From NCBI GenBank assembly GCA_963556145.1, contig OY744469.1, positions 2,604,001 through 2,668,000 on the forward strand: a stretch of 64,000 nt of DNA, given 5' to 3'. Within the stretch, counting starts at the first letter, position 1, and each line of letters begins with the position of its first letter. Shown here piece by piece: positions 22,025-34,573 of the stretch. The position numbers and the translations under genes are program-made. The DNA is from Hygrocybe punicea (Eukaryota; Basidiomycota; Agaricomycetes; Agaricales; Hygrophoraceae). The notes under the pieces are model-generated. The model saw only the letters and a list, made by a program, of their open reading frames with translations, did no database searches and was not told the origin of the DNA.

Positions 22025-24472
22025 TTGACATCCGCATCACCTACGTCCCTGACTTTGACCTCGTTAGAACCCCCATCCACGTCTTCGCTCTCAACATCGA
22101 AAACTCCGTCATTATCATTGTCCCCATCTTTGTCTTCGCCCACGCCATCATCGTCCATGTTACCCGACCCGCCCATCGTACACCCGACAACCGTTTTGTC
22201 TCAGCCAAATCCCATTACAACAATGACTTCGACCTCCAGATCTTTGACTGGTCCCCACATTACTGCTCCCCATGTTACTCCACGACAAATGCCCACTCGC
22301 GGTCATTCTACGGCCCCGACCTTCGACGGGAACCCGCTCAACCTAAACCGCTTCTTTGAAGAAGTCGAGCTACTTGCTGCTGATGCCAGCCTCGACGACG
22401 CAGGCCACATTAAGCATAGCTTGCGCTACGCGTCCCTTAGCAATTACGAGCTTTTGGAAAGTTTGCCCAGCGCGACTGGCACCAATTACGTGACTTTCAA
22501 AAGGAGCGTTCTCGTGCTATACCTGGGCATGGAGGATGATCATTGGTACATGATGGCAGATCTCGACCGTCTCACCCACACCCAAACCAGTTACGGCATC
22601 CGTACTCGCGCCGAACTTGGCGAATACTACCGTGAGTTCATCTGGATCTCAGGATTCCTCTTAGACAAGGGTCAAATCTCTCCTCGAGAACGCAACATCG
22701 CGTACGAGAACGGCTTCCATGCCGAGCTTAAAAAGGACATCAAAACCCATCTGCAGTACCAAAAGCCGAACCATTTCCATAGCGACCCTTACGACTTCCA
22801 GGACTTCCACAACTGCACCCACTTTCTGCTGGCTGGAACCGTGGCCAAACCGTCCACCGTCTCCCATCTATCGTCGACATCGCCTGCTGCCATCCGGTAC
22901 TCAACTCCAATAGAACCCGCCACCCGCCACCCACTACCCGCTCACTATGACCCGGTCATTCCTAAAGCGGAACCAGTTAAACCTAACGTATCCGACCTCT
23001 TTCGTCTCGTTTCACAACAACTCGCCGTCCTCACACAAGCCCTCACCGAACGAAACAACCCTCCAAAGCCTTGTGCAAATAGGGCTTAGCCGACCACCGC
23101 AGGACAACAGGGGTTCACAAATTTTAATTGCCTCTTTTGCAATGACCCGTTCCATCGTATACGCGACTGTCCCATCTGCGAGCAGTACACTCGGGATGGA
23201 ATATGCCGCAAGAACGAGCATGGCCACATCGTGTTGCCCAACGGAATGTATCTTCCAAAGGCTATCGTTGGCAAAAATATGAAGGATCGCTTCGATGCGC
23301 AGAACCCTGGCAACCGCGCTCCCCCTGCCTGTAACCCCACAGAACCGTTCCAACGCGACCCGCCGCCTCATGTAAAAGCTAACTTCGTCTCCGCCGTCGA
23401 AGTACCCACCTACGAACCAGAGGTCACCACTGAGTATGCCGACATCTTTCAGTCCACGACGTCCGACATCGACGACGACAACGAACAGATCAAGGTTCTG
23501 GAAGCCGAAGTACAGCGGCTTCGTAAATGGGTTAGATTCGACGGTGTAGAGATCCCCTCTAAAGCGAAAGGCAAGTCTAGAGAGACGTATCCCAATCTGC
23601 CCGCCGCTTCCACGTCTGTTCCTGCCACGAAACCCACCGAGAAAATGGCCAGACCTATCAACAAGCAGCCGATCACCATAGTCCCCCCTTCAAACACATG
23701 GCCGACTGAGCCCACCGCCTTCGTGCCACGTACCCCCCAGAACCTTCCCACGTCGCACCCACAATACCGCTACCAGGCCCCCATCGAAGATCCCGGTATC
23801 GCCAAATCCGTCATCGACTGTGTGCTCGATTCTCAAGTCTGCATTTCGCAATGAGAACTTTTAGCCATGTCATCCAATGCCCGCCATCACATGAAGGACC
23901 TCACTACTTCGAAAAAGGTCACCACTGAGAGTAACAACGTCGAGGTCTTCCATTTTCACGCACCCAAAATCCCTACCCGTGCCTGCCAGCATTGTCAGGA
24001 AAATGTCCTGCTCGTCGTTGGCCAAGACTCAGTCCCTCTTCGTGCGGTCTACCCGCTCATCAACGGCAAGTTCATATTTGAGTGCGTCCTCGACAACGGC
24101 TCTATGATCATCAGCATGCGACGCGATATTTGGGAGAAACTCGGTTACGGCCTCCAAAATATGAAGATGCGGATGCAGTCGGCAAACAAAAGTGACAATG
24201 ACACCCTTGGCCGGATCGCCAACCTCAAATTCACTTTTGGTGATGTCGATCTATTCCTACAAGTCCAAGTCGTCGATGATGCCCCTTACGAGATCCTCAT
24301 CGGCTGCCCGTTCTTCACGCTTTCCGAGGCCCTCACAAAGGATTATAAAAATGGAGAGCAACAAGTCATGATCATGGATCCAAACACCAGCGCCATCATC
24401 ACCTTGCCCACCATCGAGCACAACCCAAAGAACCGACGAGAGCAGTCTGACACCGGAAAGCTGGATTTTTAG
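22025..24472 (+). pseudogene. gag plus protease region of the gypsy element
   Basis: One reading frame interrupted by two in-frame stops (TAG at 23087-23089, TGA at 23852-23854). Gag part: Ser/Thr/Pro-rich N-terminus, capsid-like stretch from TFDGNPLNLNRFFEEVE to about 22830, then a CCHC zinc knuckle (CLFCNDPFHRIRDC) just after the first stop. Protease part at about 24050-24330 has VLDNGSMIISMR, the D-x-G flap region in which the usual Ser or Asp after the catalytic Asp is Asn, and ILIGCPFF. A frameshift separates it from pol between 24472 and 24664. Confidence 0.87.
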
Positions 24473-26849
24473 AAGTCAAGGACCCGGAGATACCTCTTTG
24501 GAAGGATGCACCGGGAGACGAGAAGCCACCACTCGAAAGCGACCACACCTATACCACGAACTATTCTTCCCTTTTACCGTTTCCCCTAGAAGAGGACTTA
24601 TGTTTTTCCATCGATTTAGATTTTTCTTCGTCTCAGCCTCAGACTGCCGCCCAGTACATTTCATTGTTGACTGATGTACAAAATCAGATACGTACTACCG
24701 ATACCCTTCCTTCGTCTTGTTCCATCTCCACTCCCGCGTCATCTATTTCTTCTTCGAATATTTGTAACAAAACCCCTACTGAACATGCTACTTATATCTC
24801 ATATACCACCCCCCCTGCCAGGGACCTAAAAGGAGTCATCACCAAGAAAAAGTATAAGAAGGTAGCCAATCATATCCGCCCAATTTCTACCACTCTTCCC
24901 AACGAATACCGAATCATATGCAAGATCACTGGCGACCCGCTAGCCGACTTACCCATGCTCCCGACTCACCCGCCCGACTTTACACCCAGCACCCGCTATA
25001 CCCAGGAACGACACGACATGATGCCGATGAACCCAGATGGATTCCTTTGGCCTGAGGAAGAGAAACTCAGCCACCATATCATCAAAACGCAAGAAGCCAC
25101 TTTCACCTGGAACGAATCCGAGAAAGGGCAATTCAACATGGACTACTTCCTGCCGATCCACATTCCCACCGTACTGCACGACCCGTGGGTCCATCAAAAT
25201 ATCCCAATCCCACCCGGCATCCTTAATGAAGTCATCAGCATCATCAAAGACAAAATTAATGCCGGTACCTATGAACCCTCGAATTCGTCATACTGCTCCC
25301 ACTGGTTCTGCATTTTGAAAAAGGATGGGAAGTCCCTTCGTATCATCCACGATCTACAGCCACTTAACACTGTCACGATCCGCGATCCCGCCATACTGCC
25401 CATGACCGAGCACTTGGCCGAGGCCTTTGGCGGCCACTCTTGCTATGCTTCCTTCGACCTCTTCGTCTCTTTCGATCAACGCCTCGTCCATGCCTTGTCT
25501 TGGGACTATATGACGTTTCAGTCCCCACTTGGAACACTTCGACTTATGTGGATCGCTATGGGATACACAAATTCCCCACAGATCTTACACAGTGACTCCA
25601 CGTACATCCTCCGTGATGAAATCCCTCACCTTGCTGTTCCGTATATGGACGATATTCCAGTCAAAGGGCCTCCAACCTGCTACGAACAACCCAACGGTAC
25701 CTACAAGACCATACCCGAGAACCCGGCAATCTGACATTTCATTTGGGAGCACTTCCAAGGTGTCAACCACGTCATCCAGCATTTTCGCTATGTCGGCGGT
25801 ACCTTCAACGGCAAGAAACTCGAGTTGTGTCGACCCTCAGTCATCGTTGTTGGCCACCGATGCACATACGAAGGATGAGTAGCTGACAAGTCCAAAGTGC
25901 AAAAGATTCGCGATTGGCCTATACCGACCAACCTCAGCGAAGTTCGTGCCTTCCTTGGTATCTGCGGCGTCTTGCGCATCTTTATCAAAGACTTCTCGCT
26001 CCACTCCCGACCCCTCGTCCATCTTACCCGCAAAGGGACACCCTTCGAATTTGGCGAAGAAGAAGAAACCGCCGTCAACTACCTCAAAAATGCCATCATC
26101 ACATCACCAGCACTACGCGCTATCGACTACATGCATGAATGGGAAGTTATTCTCGCCATTGATTCCTCCATCCTCGGAGTCGGCTTCGTTCTCATGCAAA
26201 TCCGTGCGGACGGAAAATGCTATCCGAATCGTTTTGGTTCAATATCGTGGAACGAACGCGAAGCCCAATACTCCCAGTCCAAGCTCGAGCTCTACGGCCT
26301 CTTCAGGGCCCTCTGCACCTACCGGATCTTTATTATCAGTGTCCGCAATCTCACCGTTGAAGTCAACGCCAAAACTATAAAAGGGATGCTCAACAACCCC
26401 AACATCCAACCCAATGCGACGATCAACCAATGGATAGCCGACATCCTCTTGTTCAATTTCAGACTGGTTCATGTACCCGCTTCCGCACACGGTGCACCCG
26501 ACGGACTCTCCAGATGCCCCCGCGCTGCAGAAGACCCTGAGGAGATTGACAACTCCGACGATTGGCTCGACCACTCCTACGGTTTCTTTATGGAAGTCGT
26601 TAACTACCGACCCGTCCCCATGCCATCTAAGCCGATTGCCGTATGCGGCCACTGCCATGCCACAGCTGACTGACTCCACGAGTTACCCGCCGTCCTCGTC
26701 TACACAAATCAGGAAGCCGTTTCTGACATATCACAATCCGATAAAGCCCGTGCAGCCGACGCTCATCTTGCCCTCATTGAGACTTGGTTATGAGATCTAA
26801 CCTGACCCGCGAACCTCACGGACGAAGAATACCGTCTGTTCTTACGATA

Positions 26850-27473
26850 TAGTGTTGCCGAAGTTCAGTTCGGTCCGGTTCCGACCCTTTTTGGCAGAAC
26901 CGCGAACTGAACTTCGGGTCCGGTTTGGCGCATGGCCAAACCTGGACCCGAACGGCTTTGAACCGTCTCTTAGCGTTCGGTCTGGGTTCAGACGCGGTCT
27001 GAACCCCAGACCGAGGTTGGCTCACCCCTGAGCTCCGTTCTCCTCGCGAATGGCAGGCACGTATCAATTGATACGGCGCTACGCTTCGCGAGGAAGTTGG
27101 GCTACGGGGGAGCCGTCTGGTGCTGTTGCTGCTGCTGCTGCCGCTCCCACTGCTGGTGCTGCTGCTGCTGCTGCCGTCGCCGTCGCTGCTGCGCTCCTGC
27201 TGCTGCTGTTGCCGTTGCCGCTGCCGCTGTTGCTGCTGCTGCCGGCATTGCTGCTGCTGCTGCTGCTGGCCGTCGTGGTGGTGGTTGCCGTTGTTGTTGC
27301 CACCGCTGATGGTGATGTTGGGGCTTGATGCACCAGCAGCAGCTGCTGCTGCTGCCGCTGCTGCTGCTGCCGCTGCCGGCGCTGCTGCTGCTGCTGCTGC
27401 TGCTGTTGCCGCCGTTGCTGCTGCCGCCGTTGCCGCCGTTGCTGCTGCCGCCGTTGCTGCTGTTGCTCCTGCG

Positions 27474-27504
<31 letters not shown>

Positions 27505-28141
27505 CGCTGCCGGCGCTGCTGCTGCTGCTGCCGCTGCCGGCGCTGCTGCTGCTGTCGTGGCCGTTGCTGCTGCTGCTGTCGTGGCTGTTGCTGCTGTTGC
27601 CGTTGCCGTTGCCGTTGCCGTTTCCGTTGCTGCTGTTGCTGCTGCGCTCCTGCTGTTGCTGCTGTTGCCGTTGCCGCTGCCGCTGTTGCTGCTGCTGCCG
27701 ACATTGCTGCTGCTGCTGCTGGGCGTCGTGGTTGTCGTTGCCGTGGTTGTCGATTTTCCTGTCGCAAATAACATTAGTAAAGTTAAGAAAAAAAGGAAAC
27801 TTACCTTGAGGAACACAACACAAATTGTGTTGTGTTCAATCCGCGTTGATGTTGCTGTGTCGCGTGAAAGCTACCTCGTCACGGCCGGTCACATGATACC
27901 GTTTAACACGAAATGGTAAGTAAAGAAATATGAAAAACAAATGAAATAAATTCCTTAAAAATATCCGCGTTCGCGGTTTGGACGCGGTTTGGAGCCGTTC
28001 AGGAAATCCGGCCAGCCTCGAAACCCTGAACCGAACCCGCGGTCCGGTTCAGCATTTGGCTGAACTTAGACTGAACCCCGGGTTCGGTTCGGGGTTTGAA
28101 CCGGGTTCGGCTAGGTTCAGAACCGAACTACGGCAACACTA
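26850..28141 (+). mobile_element. hAT MITE copy 1 with CNG-triplet core (1292 bp)
   Basis: Ends TAGTGTTGCCGAAGTTC and CGGCAACACTA; identical 8-bp duplications TTACGATA at 26842-26849 and 28142-28149. Removal restores the gypsy pol frame (LFLRY then ALEFFV). The middle, 27115-27735, is a long imperfect array of CTG/CCG/GTT triplets that keeps several frames open as poly-Leu, poly-Ala, poly-Gln or poly-Ser; these are not genes. A second copy lies at 39879-42871. Confidence 0.93.
27042..27093. repeat. 52-bp palindromic module (a)
   Basis: CCTCGCGAA ... TATCAATTGATA ... TTCGCGAGG, symmetric about 27067/27068, with a mismatched middle in each arm. See the finding on this module. Confidence 0.75.
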
Positions 28142-29631
28142 TTACGATACGCCCTTGAGTTCTTCGTCACCGATAACAAGCTTTGGCGTAAAGACCGTCA
28201 TGGAAAACACAAACTCGTCATACCACCCGACCACCGGCTTCAATTACTCAAGGACACTCACGACTCCCTCAGCCATAAAGGCATATTCTCCATCCACGCC
28301 CGGCTACTCAACCGCTTCTGGTGGCCACACCTCAACCATGACGTAAAGTGGTACATCCAGTCTTGTCATCAGTGCCAAGTACAGCAAATGCGTTATCACC
28401 ACATTCCGCCCACCGTCGCTACACCGGCCTCGCTTTTCCACAAAGTGTACGTTGACACAATGTTTATGCCATGATCTGGCGGCTATCATTACATTGTCCA
28501 AGCCCGTTGTTCCCTGTCCGCTTACCCAGAATTTAGAATGCTACACCGTGAGACCGGTTCGACCATCGGCACATTCCTTTTCGAGGATATCTTATGCTGT
28601 TGGGGCGCTCTTGAAGAAATTGTTACCGACAATGGCAAGCCCTTTGTGGAAGCTCTCGACTACCTCGCATCCTGCTACGGTATCCGGCACATCCGCATCT
28701 CGCCGTATAACTCACAAGCAAACGGACCCATCGAATGCCGTCACCTAGATGTCTGGGAGGCCATTATGAAAAGTTGTGACAGAGATGAAAAGAAATGGCA
28801 TACCGTCACCCATTCCGTATTTTGGGCTGAACGGGTCACCACACACAAAAGCCTTGGGTACTCATCCTACTACATCGCACACAGAGTTGAGCCGCTTTTT
28901 CCATTCAACTTTGCCGAAGCTACATACATGGCGCCAACACAAGATGCAATGTCAACGACCGACCTCATAGTCATCTGCACCTGCCAACTTCGTAAACAAG
29001 AAGCCGACCTCGATCAGGTCAAAGAAAAACTCACCAAGTCTCAACTCACGTCCACCCAACAATTCGAAGAGAAATACGCGAACACAATCAAAACCTTTGA
29101 CTTCGAACCTGGCAACCTTGTCCTCATCCGAAATTCTCATATCGAAATGTCTCTCGATCGAAAAGCAAAGCCGCGATACTTCGGGCCCATGATCGTCGTC
29201 AGGAAAACTCACGGCGGTTCCTACATACTAGCCAAACTCGACGGTGCAGTTTTTAAATCCTGATTTGCTGCTTTCTGAGTCGTACCCTACCACGCCCGCT
29301 CGAAAATATCGATACTGTTGGACGATTTCTTACAATACCCCAATGCCGACGATACCGACTTAATTGATCTTGACGATCCGACGTACCCGCTCTCCATAGA
29401 CTCCTCACCCGATGACGATTAAGCATTTCCTTTATATTCTGTCGATGTTATACCCCTATTTTATTTAGTTCCTCTTAGTTTTCTAATGATATGACAAATG
29501 ATGCGAATAGTCCTATGTCTTCGGGAGCCATCGGCTTTCCTTAGCTGGGTGAACAAGCTGAAAATGTCTTTTGTTATGTACAAGATATATTTTTATTTTA
29601 TTTTACAATGGACACGTTTTTATATATATAT

Positions 29632-30606
29632 TTAGAGGCGGCCGGTCTCGTAGTCGTGTCTCATCGCCACCAACATTGCCGATACCCATTCATGATCAAC
29701 GCGAAGTCTGTTGAAACGTTGACCAAACTGGATGAGGTGCCTGTTCACCTCAGCGCCCAGGGACCCTAATTCATCTGTCAGCAACGCGAGTCGCGCGGAA
29801 ACACTCCCAAAGCTCTCTATCGCCCCGTCGAATGGGTTGGCTCCGGAATCTGCCCTAGGCCTTTTCGTCGGCCACTCCTCTTCCATCTCCTCCTCCTCTT
29901 CATCCGATTCCGACTCCACATCTTCGACCCGCTGCTTACTCGTCGATGCTCGAGCGGGCCTCATCCAGATTGGTTTAGTCGTAAAAGCGAGTGGTTTCCT
30001 CGTGCCACCCGCCACCTCTTTCCCCTTACCGGTGTCCGTCTTACATCGTCCCCTGCCTGTCCGATGCATCACGTTGGTACATCTTTTCTTCAGCCTCCGG
30101 CATCGTTCGCACATGTAGCCCATGATGCCTCAACATGCCTCTTGAGCCTTGATGCAGTTGGTGCAGGCTTGTATGGGAAACGGCCCGGTGAACTGTTACC
30201 AGGATCAGTGACTAAAGAATGAATAAGCCGACACAGGAACTCACCATCATACCAGCCAAATCTCCGATCTCTACTCCCGGCATATCTACGTCTTCTACAT
30301 CGGCCGGTGGCTCTGGTGCTGGGTCGACAGGGCCTTCCTCTGGCTCAACTGCGACTTCGCCTTCCGGAATCGACCCAGTCCCTGGTTCACCCATGACCGA
30401 TGCGTTTGCTTCAGCTTGCCATTCCTCGCTGAGCTGCCGCTGATACGCGGCTCCATCCCTTTCAACCCGGTCCACTTCTTGAGTCCAGTGCTGCCCTTCC
30501 TGCTCTATTCCAAGCCACTCCCACCTTTCCTCTGCTGCCTTTCACCTTTTCTCTGCCTCTGCCCATGCCTGTGCCTCTGCCAACTGTCTGGCCTCCTCGT
30601 CCCGCT
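29632..30606 (-). pseudogene. Antisense zinc-cluster (Gal4-like) gene within the gypsy element
   Basis: Minus strand. A charged coiled-coil-like stretch (EEARQLAEAQAWAEAEKR) begins at the LTR border and is followed in frame by a TGA and then AAEERWEWLGIEQE. An acidic linker follows (VAVEPEEGPVDPAPEPP), then a GTGAGT ... CAG intron (about 30246-30192), then CTNCIKAQEAC, a TGA, and CERCRRLKKRC. Together this is C-X2-C-X6-C-X7-C-X2-C-X6-C, the spacing of a Zn2Cys6 binuclear cluster. The C-terminal part is acidic (ESDEEEEEMEEEW) and ends at 29632. Both stops could come from CGA to TGA changes. Similar coiled-coil plus Cys-cluster proteins are common as hypothetical proteins in Agaricomycetes. Role unknown; it is placed in antisense between pol and the 3' LTR. 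Confidence 0.65.
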
Positions 30607-31490
30607 GTAGAGGGTCGATGTCCCTCTGAGTCCATATCCTCGATGTATCATGAATCCGGACGAACCCGATGCCTCTATTCAACTTGCATTCGAACCCGAC
30701 GTAACCCGACGTGACGTGATGTGATGTGACCCGATGTGACCGATGTAACCCGACACATGCCACTTCGTCACAGCCGCTTTCGGACCAAATCTGGCAGCCT
30801 CAGAAGCCCCGGAGTTCTAATTATAGGAGATGGATCTCATCGGACTCAATCCCCGACTTCAGATTTACCTTATTTGTGCATCCCCTCATCCTTTTGGAGA
30901 TATGTAGGACTCTTTAGATCTTTTCCTTGCATATTCATTTTCCCCTCCATATTCCTGTCTTCGTTGCTTTGCAACCCCCCTTTCCACATCCCCATTCCAA
31001 CCTTTCTTTGTAGCTTACCATTGGCTGAAATAGACATGTCCGAAAGTAGATTACTCACTCCTGTACTATAAAAATGGTCCCCGACGACCGTACAAAAAAA
31101 AAGAGATACCCTTAGCCCCTGTTTCCCTCATAGTCAGAATCATTTTAATCACTTCAAATGCTCATCCTCGTAAACCCTTAGCCTTTTTGTAGTTCACTTC
31201 ATTGTCTTAATCTCTATTCCTTTATTTGTTCATCGTTTCCGACCTGACCCGACCCGACCTGCCGTACCCGACATCGTCGGCATCATCGGGTTCTTCATTA
31301 TTCATCCATTTTCACTCCGTTCATTGCCAGATTTATTATTATTAGTCCAGTTTTACGCGGCGGCTTTATATTTTACTTACATTCCCTTCCTTTTACTACT
31401 ATCCCTGACACTGATTATCCACAGTCACTTCTACGCTGACACCCCAGGTTAGGATCATCATTCCGCAGCCACCCCGACCTCGCCACTACA
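30606..31490 (+). repeat. 3' LTR of the gypsy element (family B)
   Basis: 885 bp, TGTAGAGGGTCGATGTCCC start, CGCCACTACA end. Much closer to the LTR at 40275-42011 than to the 5' LTR of the same element. Carries ACTATAAAAATGGTCCCC as a TATA-like block at about 31064-31082. Confidence 0.88.
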
Positions 31491-32268
31491 ACGACTAATG
31501 TCATGTGAAGAAAATTGTCACACTTGGCAGATAAAACACAGTTTAACTCACCAAATGCCTATCTCCTCCATCCACATTTCAAAAATAAAAATTATGGCTC
31601 CTGGGAACCACACATAATTGTATCCCAAACAACTCCCAGGAAGCAGAATTTTTATTTTTGACCTGTGTAATGAGGAGATGCAAAAGCAAGTTTGATCTAC
31701 ACCTACAAACAAGGCAATATTTTTAATCAAAATGTCACATTTGTTTCGAAATGGCTGAGGGCACATGATTTGTCACGAAATGTCACATATGGTCATATAT
31801 GAATGAGGCCTATCTTATATTTTCATATGTAATTACATTGTGTGAAATACGACCATTATTGTGAATTACTTCCAAAACCAGGGGCGTAAGATTTTCTTTT
31901 CAGATGTTTCTGGTGATAATTCCATTGTGATTCTATTGATTGACATTGTTTGTGTTCAACTTCAACTTTGCAATCATGCTAGGTATTGCTATACTGTCCA
32001 TCCTGTTCCCCCTCCCCCTCCACCCTCTGCTCCCCTGTTCCCTCTACTCCTGCTCCCTGCTCCATTCCCCACTCCCCTGTTCCCGCTCCCTTGCTCCCAC
32101 TCCCCTGCTCCCTGCCTCTGTGTTCTAGGTCATTTCCATCCATTTGTCGCTGCCAACAGTGCTCTCACCTTTGCTTCCTTGAGTTCTTTCTTTGTCTTTA
32201 TGCTAAGCTCCTCATATTGCTGTAGTTACAGTATAGTCAGTAGATTCATGAGTACTTGAGCGATCCGG
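31491..32268. other. No gene; MITE remainder and pyrimidine-rich stretch
   Basis: Up to 31816 this is the rest of the degenerate MITE (see 20921-31816). 31985-32130 is rich in CTCCCCTGTTCCC-like runs. Nothing else recognised. Confidence 0.5.
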
Positions 32269-32729
32269 TGTAGAGGCTCCAGATCGTGTGGATCCGTATC
32301 CCCTTCATATCTGACACTGTTCCTGTCCATTCCCATTCCTATATCATCGATTCCGCCCAATTCCACTCTTTTCTATCGATTCCACCTCCGGAATCATTCC
32401 TACTCACGATGCAATGTCCCTAACAACCCGGAATCAGTACGTATATAGTTGTATATCATATATCTTCATTTCCCGTCTCTTAGTACATAGCATTCCTCCT
32501 ATCCTCCTCTCCACTCACCCCCTATCACTTACAGCCTTCGCTTGTAGCACATAGTTACCATAGCACAGGATCCCTCACCATAGTATAAAAGTAGCACATT
32601 TACACCACAAACAAGATAGAAATACAGGTTATTACAGCGCACTTCAGTTCTATTTCTTAGTCCACTCTTTGTATTGTCTACACCGTTCTTCGTCCTTCCC
32701 CCACACTCTCCCAACCAATGCCAACTACA
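32269..32729 (+). repeat. LTR family C (probably 3'-shortened)
   Basis: TGTAGAGGCTCCAGATCGTG start; about 445 bp align with 60544-61007 (shared ATCATCGATTCCGCCC, GCAATGTCCCTAAC, TTACAGCCTTCGCTTG, AGTATAAAAGTAGCAC). It may end at CAACTACA (32729). Left flank is CCGG. It immediately precedes the first ORF of the tyrosine-recombinase retroelement, so it may be that element's leading repeat or a neighbour by chance. Confidence 0.7.
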
Positions 32730-34573
32730 CTGGCCTGAAATTGCCATGGACACCCTCTCAATCTTCTGGTACAAGCTCTATGCCCATGAACTCCGTTCCC
32801 AACCAGATGGACAATGCATCCTCCTCTTGTACCAGGCCCGGGCCCACCAGGAATGGCATGCTGCCCTTGAGCAGAAGGATGCTGGCTTCAACATCGGCCT
32901 TGTTGATGAAGATCTCCTTGCCAAGATCACTTGCAAAGCTTTCTACTTGGACCACCAAGCATCCCTTCATGAGGTTAGTCTCCCTTCTTTCTGCACCTCG
33001 CACCACACTGCTTCGCACCTGCACCACACCATACTGCACCCACACCACACCCTGCCCCTGCACCGCTTCCCTGTTTCGCACCTCACTTCACACCTTGCTT
33101 CACACCTTGCTAACCCCCTTCCCTCCCAGATGAGATCACGGCCCCATTCCCCACTCCCCAGAGGCAGCCAAAACAGTGCTGCCCAGGGTCGGAACCGCTG
33201 CTCTCGCTCCAGGTCACCACCCAGGTTCCGCCAATGGTCCCCTCGCTTCTGGTTCCCCCCTCCCAAGAAAAGCCTAGCCTCCCAGCAGGTTTTTCAAGGG
33301 GGTGCACCTGACCTGGGGCCTTCAGTCTGCACCCTCTGCCTCAGCCGCTTCCACCACGACACAGCCTGCTGCAGGGCCACTGTGGGACCATTCCAAAACC
33401 CACTCCCGCCGAATCAACCTGGGCCGCCTCGTCAACCCTTCTGGCTTGGACCTCTGCTCCAACTGGCAATGCCCCTGCAGCTGCCACAGCACCTCCCACC
33501 CTGATTGCCACAAGTGCTCCGGCTGTGGCAACAAGTCTCATGGGGCCCAGAGCTGCCCTTGCGGCCAGAAAAACTAAACCAAAAACCCCATACATCGCCA
33601 GCACTTGGCTTCGCCTTCTCACAGAGGCAAACCTGCTACATAGATACCCCAGCCTCCCCAGCCTCATTTGTTCCGGTTTCAATGCCAGTATCCCCCCCAT
33701 CCTCAGCACCTTCACCCCTGTAAACAGCCCCACCATTGCTCTGCACTCCGCCGAGTTTGCTGCCATCATCACCAAGGAATATACCCGAGAATGACACTTC
33801 GGCCTCTTTACCCACGCTGAAGTCAAGGATCTCATTGGCCCTTTCCAGAGCTCCCCACTCTCCCTTACCCCCAAACCTGGCAACAAAGAGTCCTTTTGGA
33901 TGGTACAAAACCTCTCCTTCCCCTCAAAACCCTCCAGCAGCAGATCTTCAATCAACTTGGCAATTGACTCTGACCTATACCCATGCACCTGGGGCACCTT
34001 CTCAACGATGTGCCTCCTCATCAGCTGCCTCCCTCCTGGCTCACAGGCGGCAGTTCAGGATGTTGCGGAAGCACATCAGACCATCCCAATCTCGCCCTCC
34101 CAATGGCCTGGCCTTGTTCTCCACCTTCCCAGTCCAGATGCCTTCAACATCGACACCTGCAGCTGCTTCGGTCTCTCTTCCTCCTCAGGCAACCACGGCA
34201 AACTGGGCGATGCAGGTGCTGACCTCATGCAGGCACGTGGGATCGGGCCTCTCTCAAAATGGAGCGATGACCACATATTCTTCCGCATCCACCTTGAATA
34301 CATTTCCCAATACAATGCCCGCCACTTGGGCTGTAATGCAGCCATCATGCAAAATGGGGGCCAAATACACTCTGGTGGCCATTACTAGTACCACGGTGAC
34401 ACAATGCCCGATGACTCCCCCGAAGAGTTTGATGAGGATGCCTCTCTCCCCATCCAAGATCTCTTGGGTTCCTCCCCTCATCTTGCCTCCAATGCGGCCT
34501 TCTCATATTGCTTGGCAGACATCAATGCCCTCTCATGGGAGCTGGGCATCCCTTGGGAGACATCCAAGGATAT

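Larger units (their letters stand above)
24664..29422 (+). pseudogene. pol (RT, RNase H, integrase) of the gypsy element
   Basis: RT: YCSHWFCILKKDGKSLRIIHD, SFDLFVSFDQ, SPLGTLRLMWIAMGYTNSP and VPYMDDIPV with the catalytic Asp pair. RNase H at about 26130-26500 (VILAIDSS, SKLELYGLF, VPASAHGAPDGLSR). Integrase from 28150: H-H-C-C zinc region (HDSLSHKG ... CHQCQ), [15 protein letters not shown] and PIECRH for the D, D, E triad. Stops at 25732-25734 and 25876-25878, and more near 26671, 26791 and 28471, break the frame; the hAT MITE 26850-28141 splits it between RNase H and integrase. The last part is an acidic tail ending at 29422. No chromodomain is evident. Confidence 0.9.
20942..31490 (+). 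mobile_element. Ty3/gypsy LTR retrotransposon with 4-bp TSD
   Basis: Bounded by LTRs 20942-21724 and 30606-31490 and flanked by ACGA (20938-20941 and 31491-31494). Gene order gag, protease, RT, RNase H, integrase is that of Ty3/gypsy. The coding region is broken by in-frame stops, at least one frameshift and a 1.3-kb hAT MITE. A minus-strand zinc-cluster gene lies between pol and the 3' LTR. The two LTRs are of different subfamilies, which is unexpected for one element. Confidence 0.9.
20921..31816. mobile_element. Degenerate MITE split by the gypsy element
   Basis: AAGATACTATGGCCTCATTC at about 20922 and its inverted counterpart AATGAGGCCTATCTT at about 31798-31812 look like terminal repeats. 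The rest of the MITE is 31491-31816, with a central hairpin (about 31563-31610 against 31633-31679). Removing the LTR element leaves a MITE of about 350 bp. A related stretch (GACTGATGTCATGTGATG) occurs at 60216-60250. Confidence 0.5.

Noticed and set aside
27079..27823. Long open frames of poly-Ala, poly-Gln, poly-Ser and poly-Leu on both strands
   Set aside because: They are the same CNG-triplet array read in different frames inside a hAT MITE; no domain, no conserved start.
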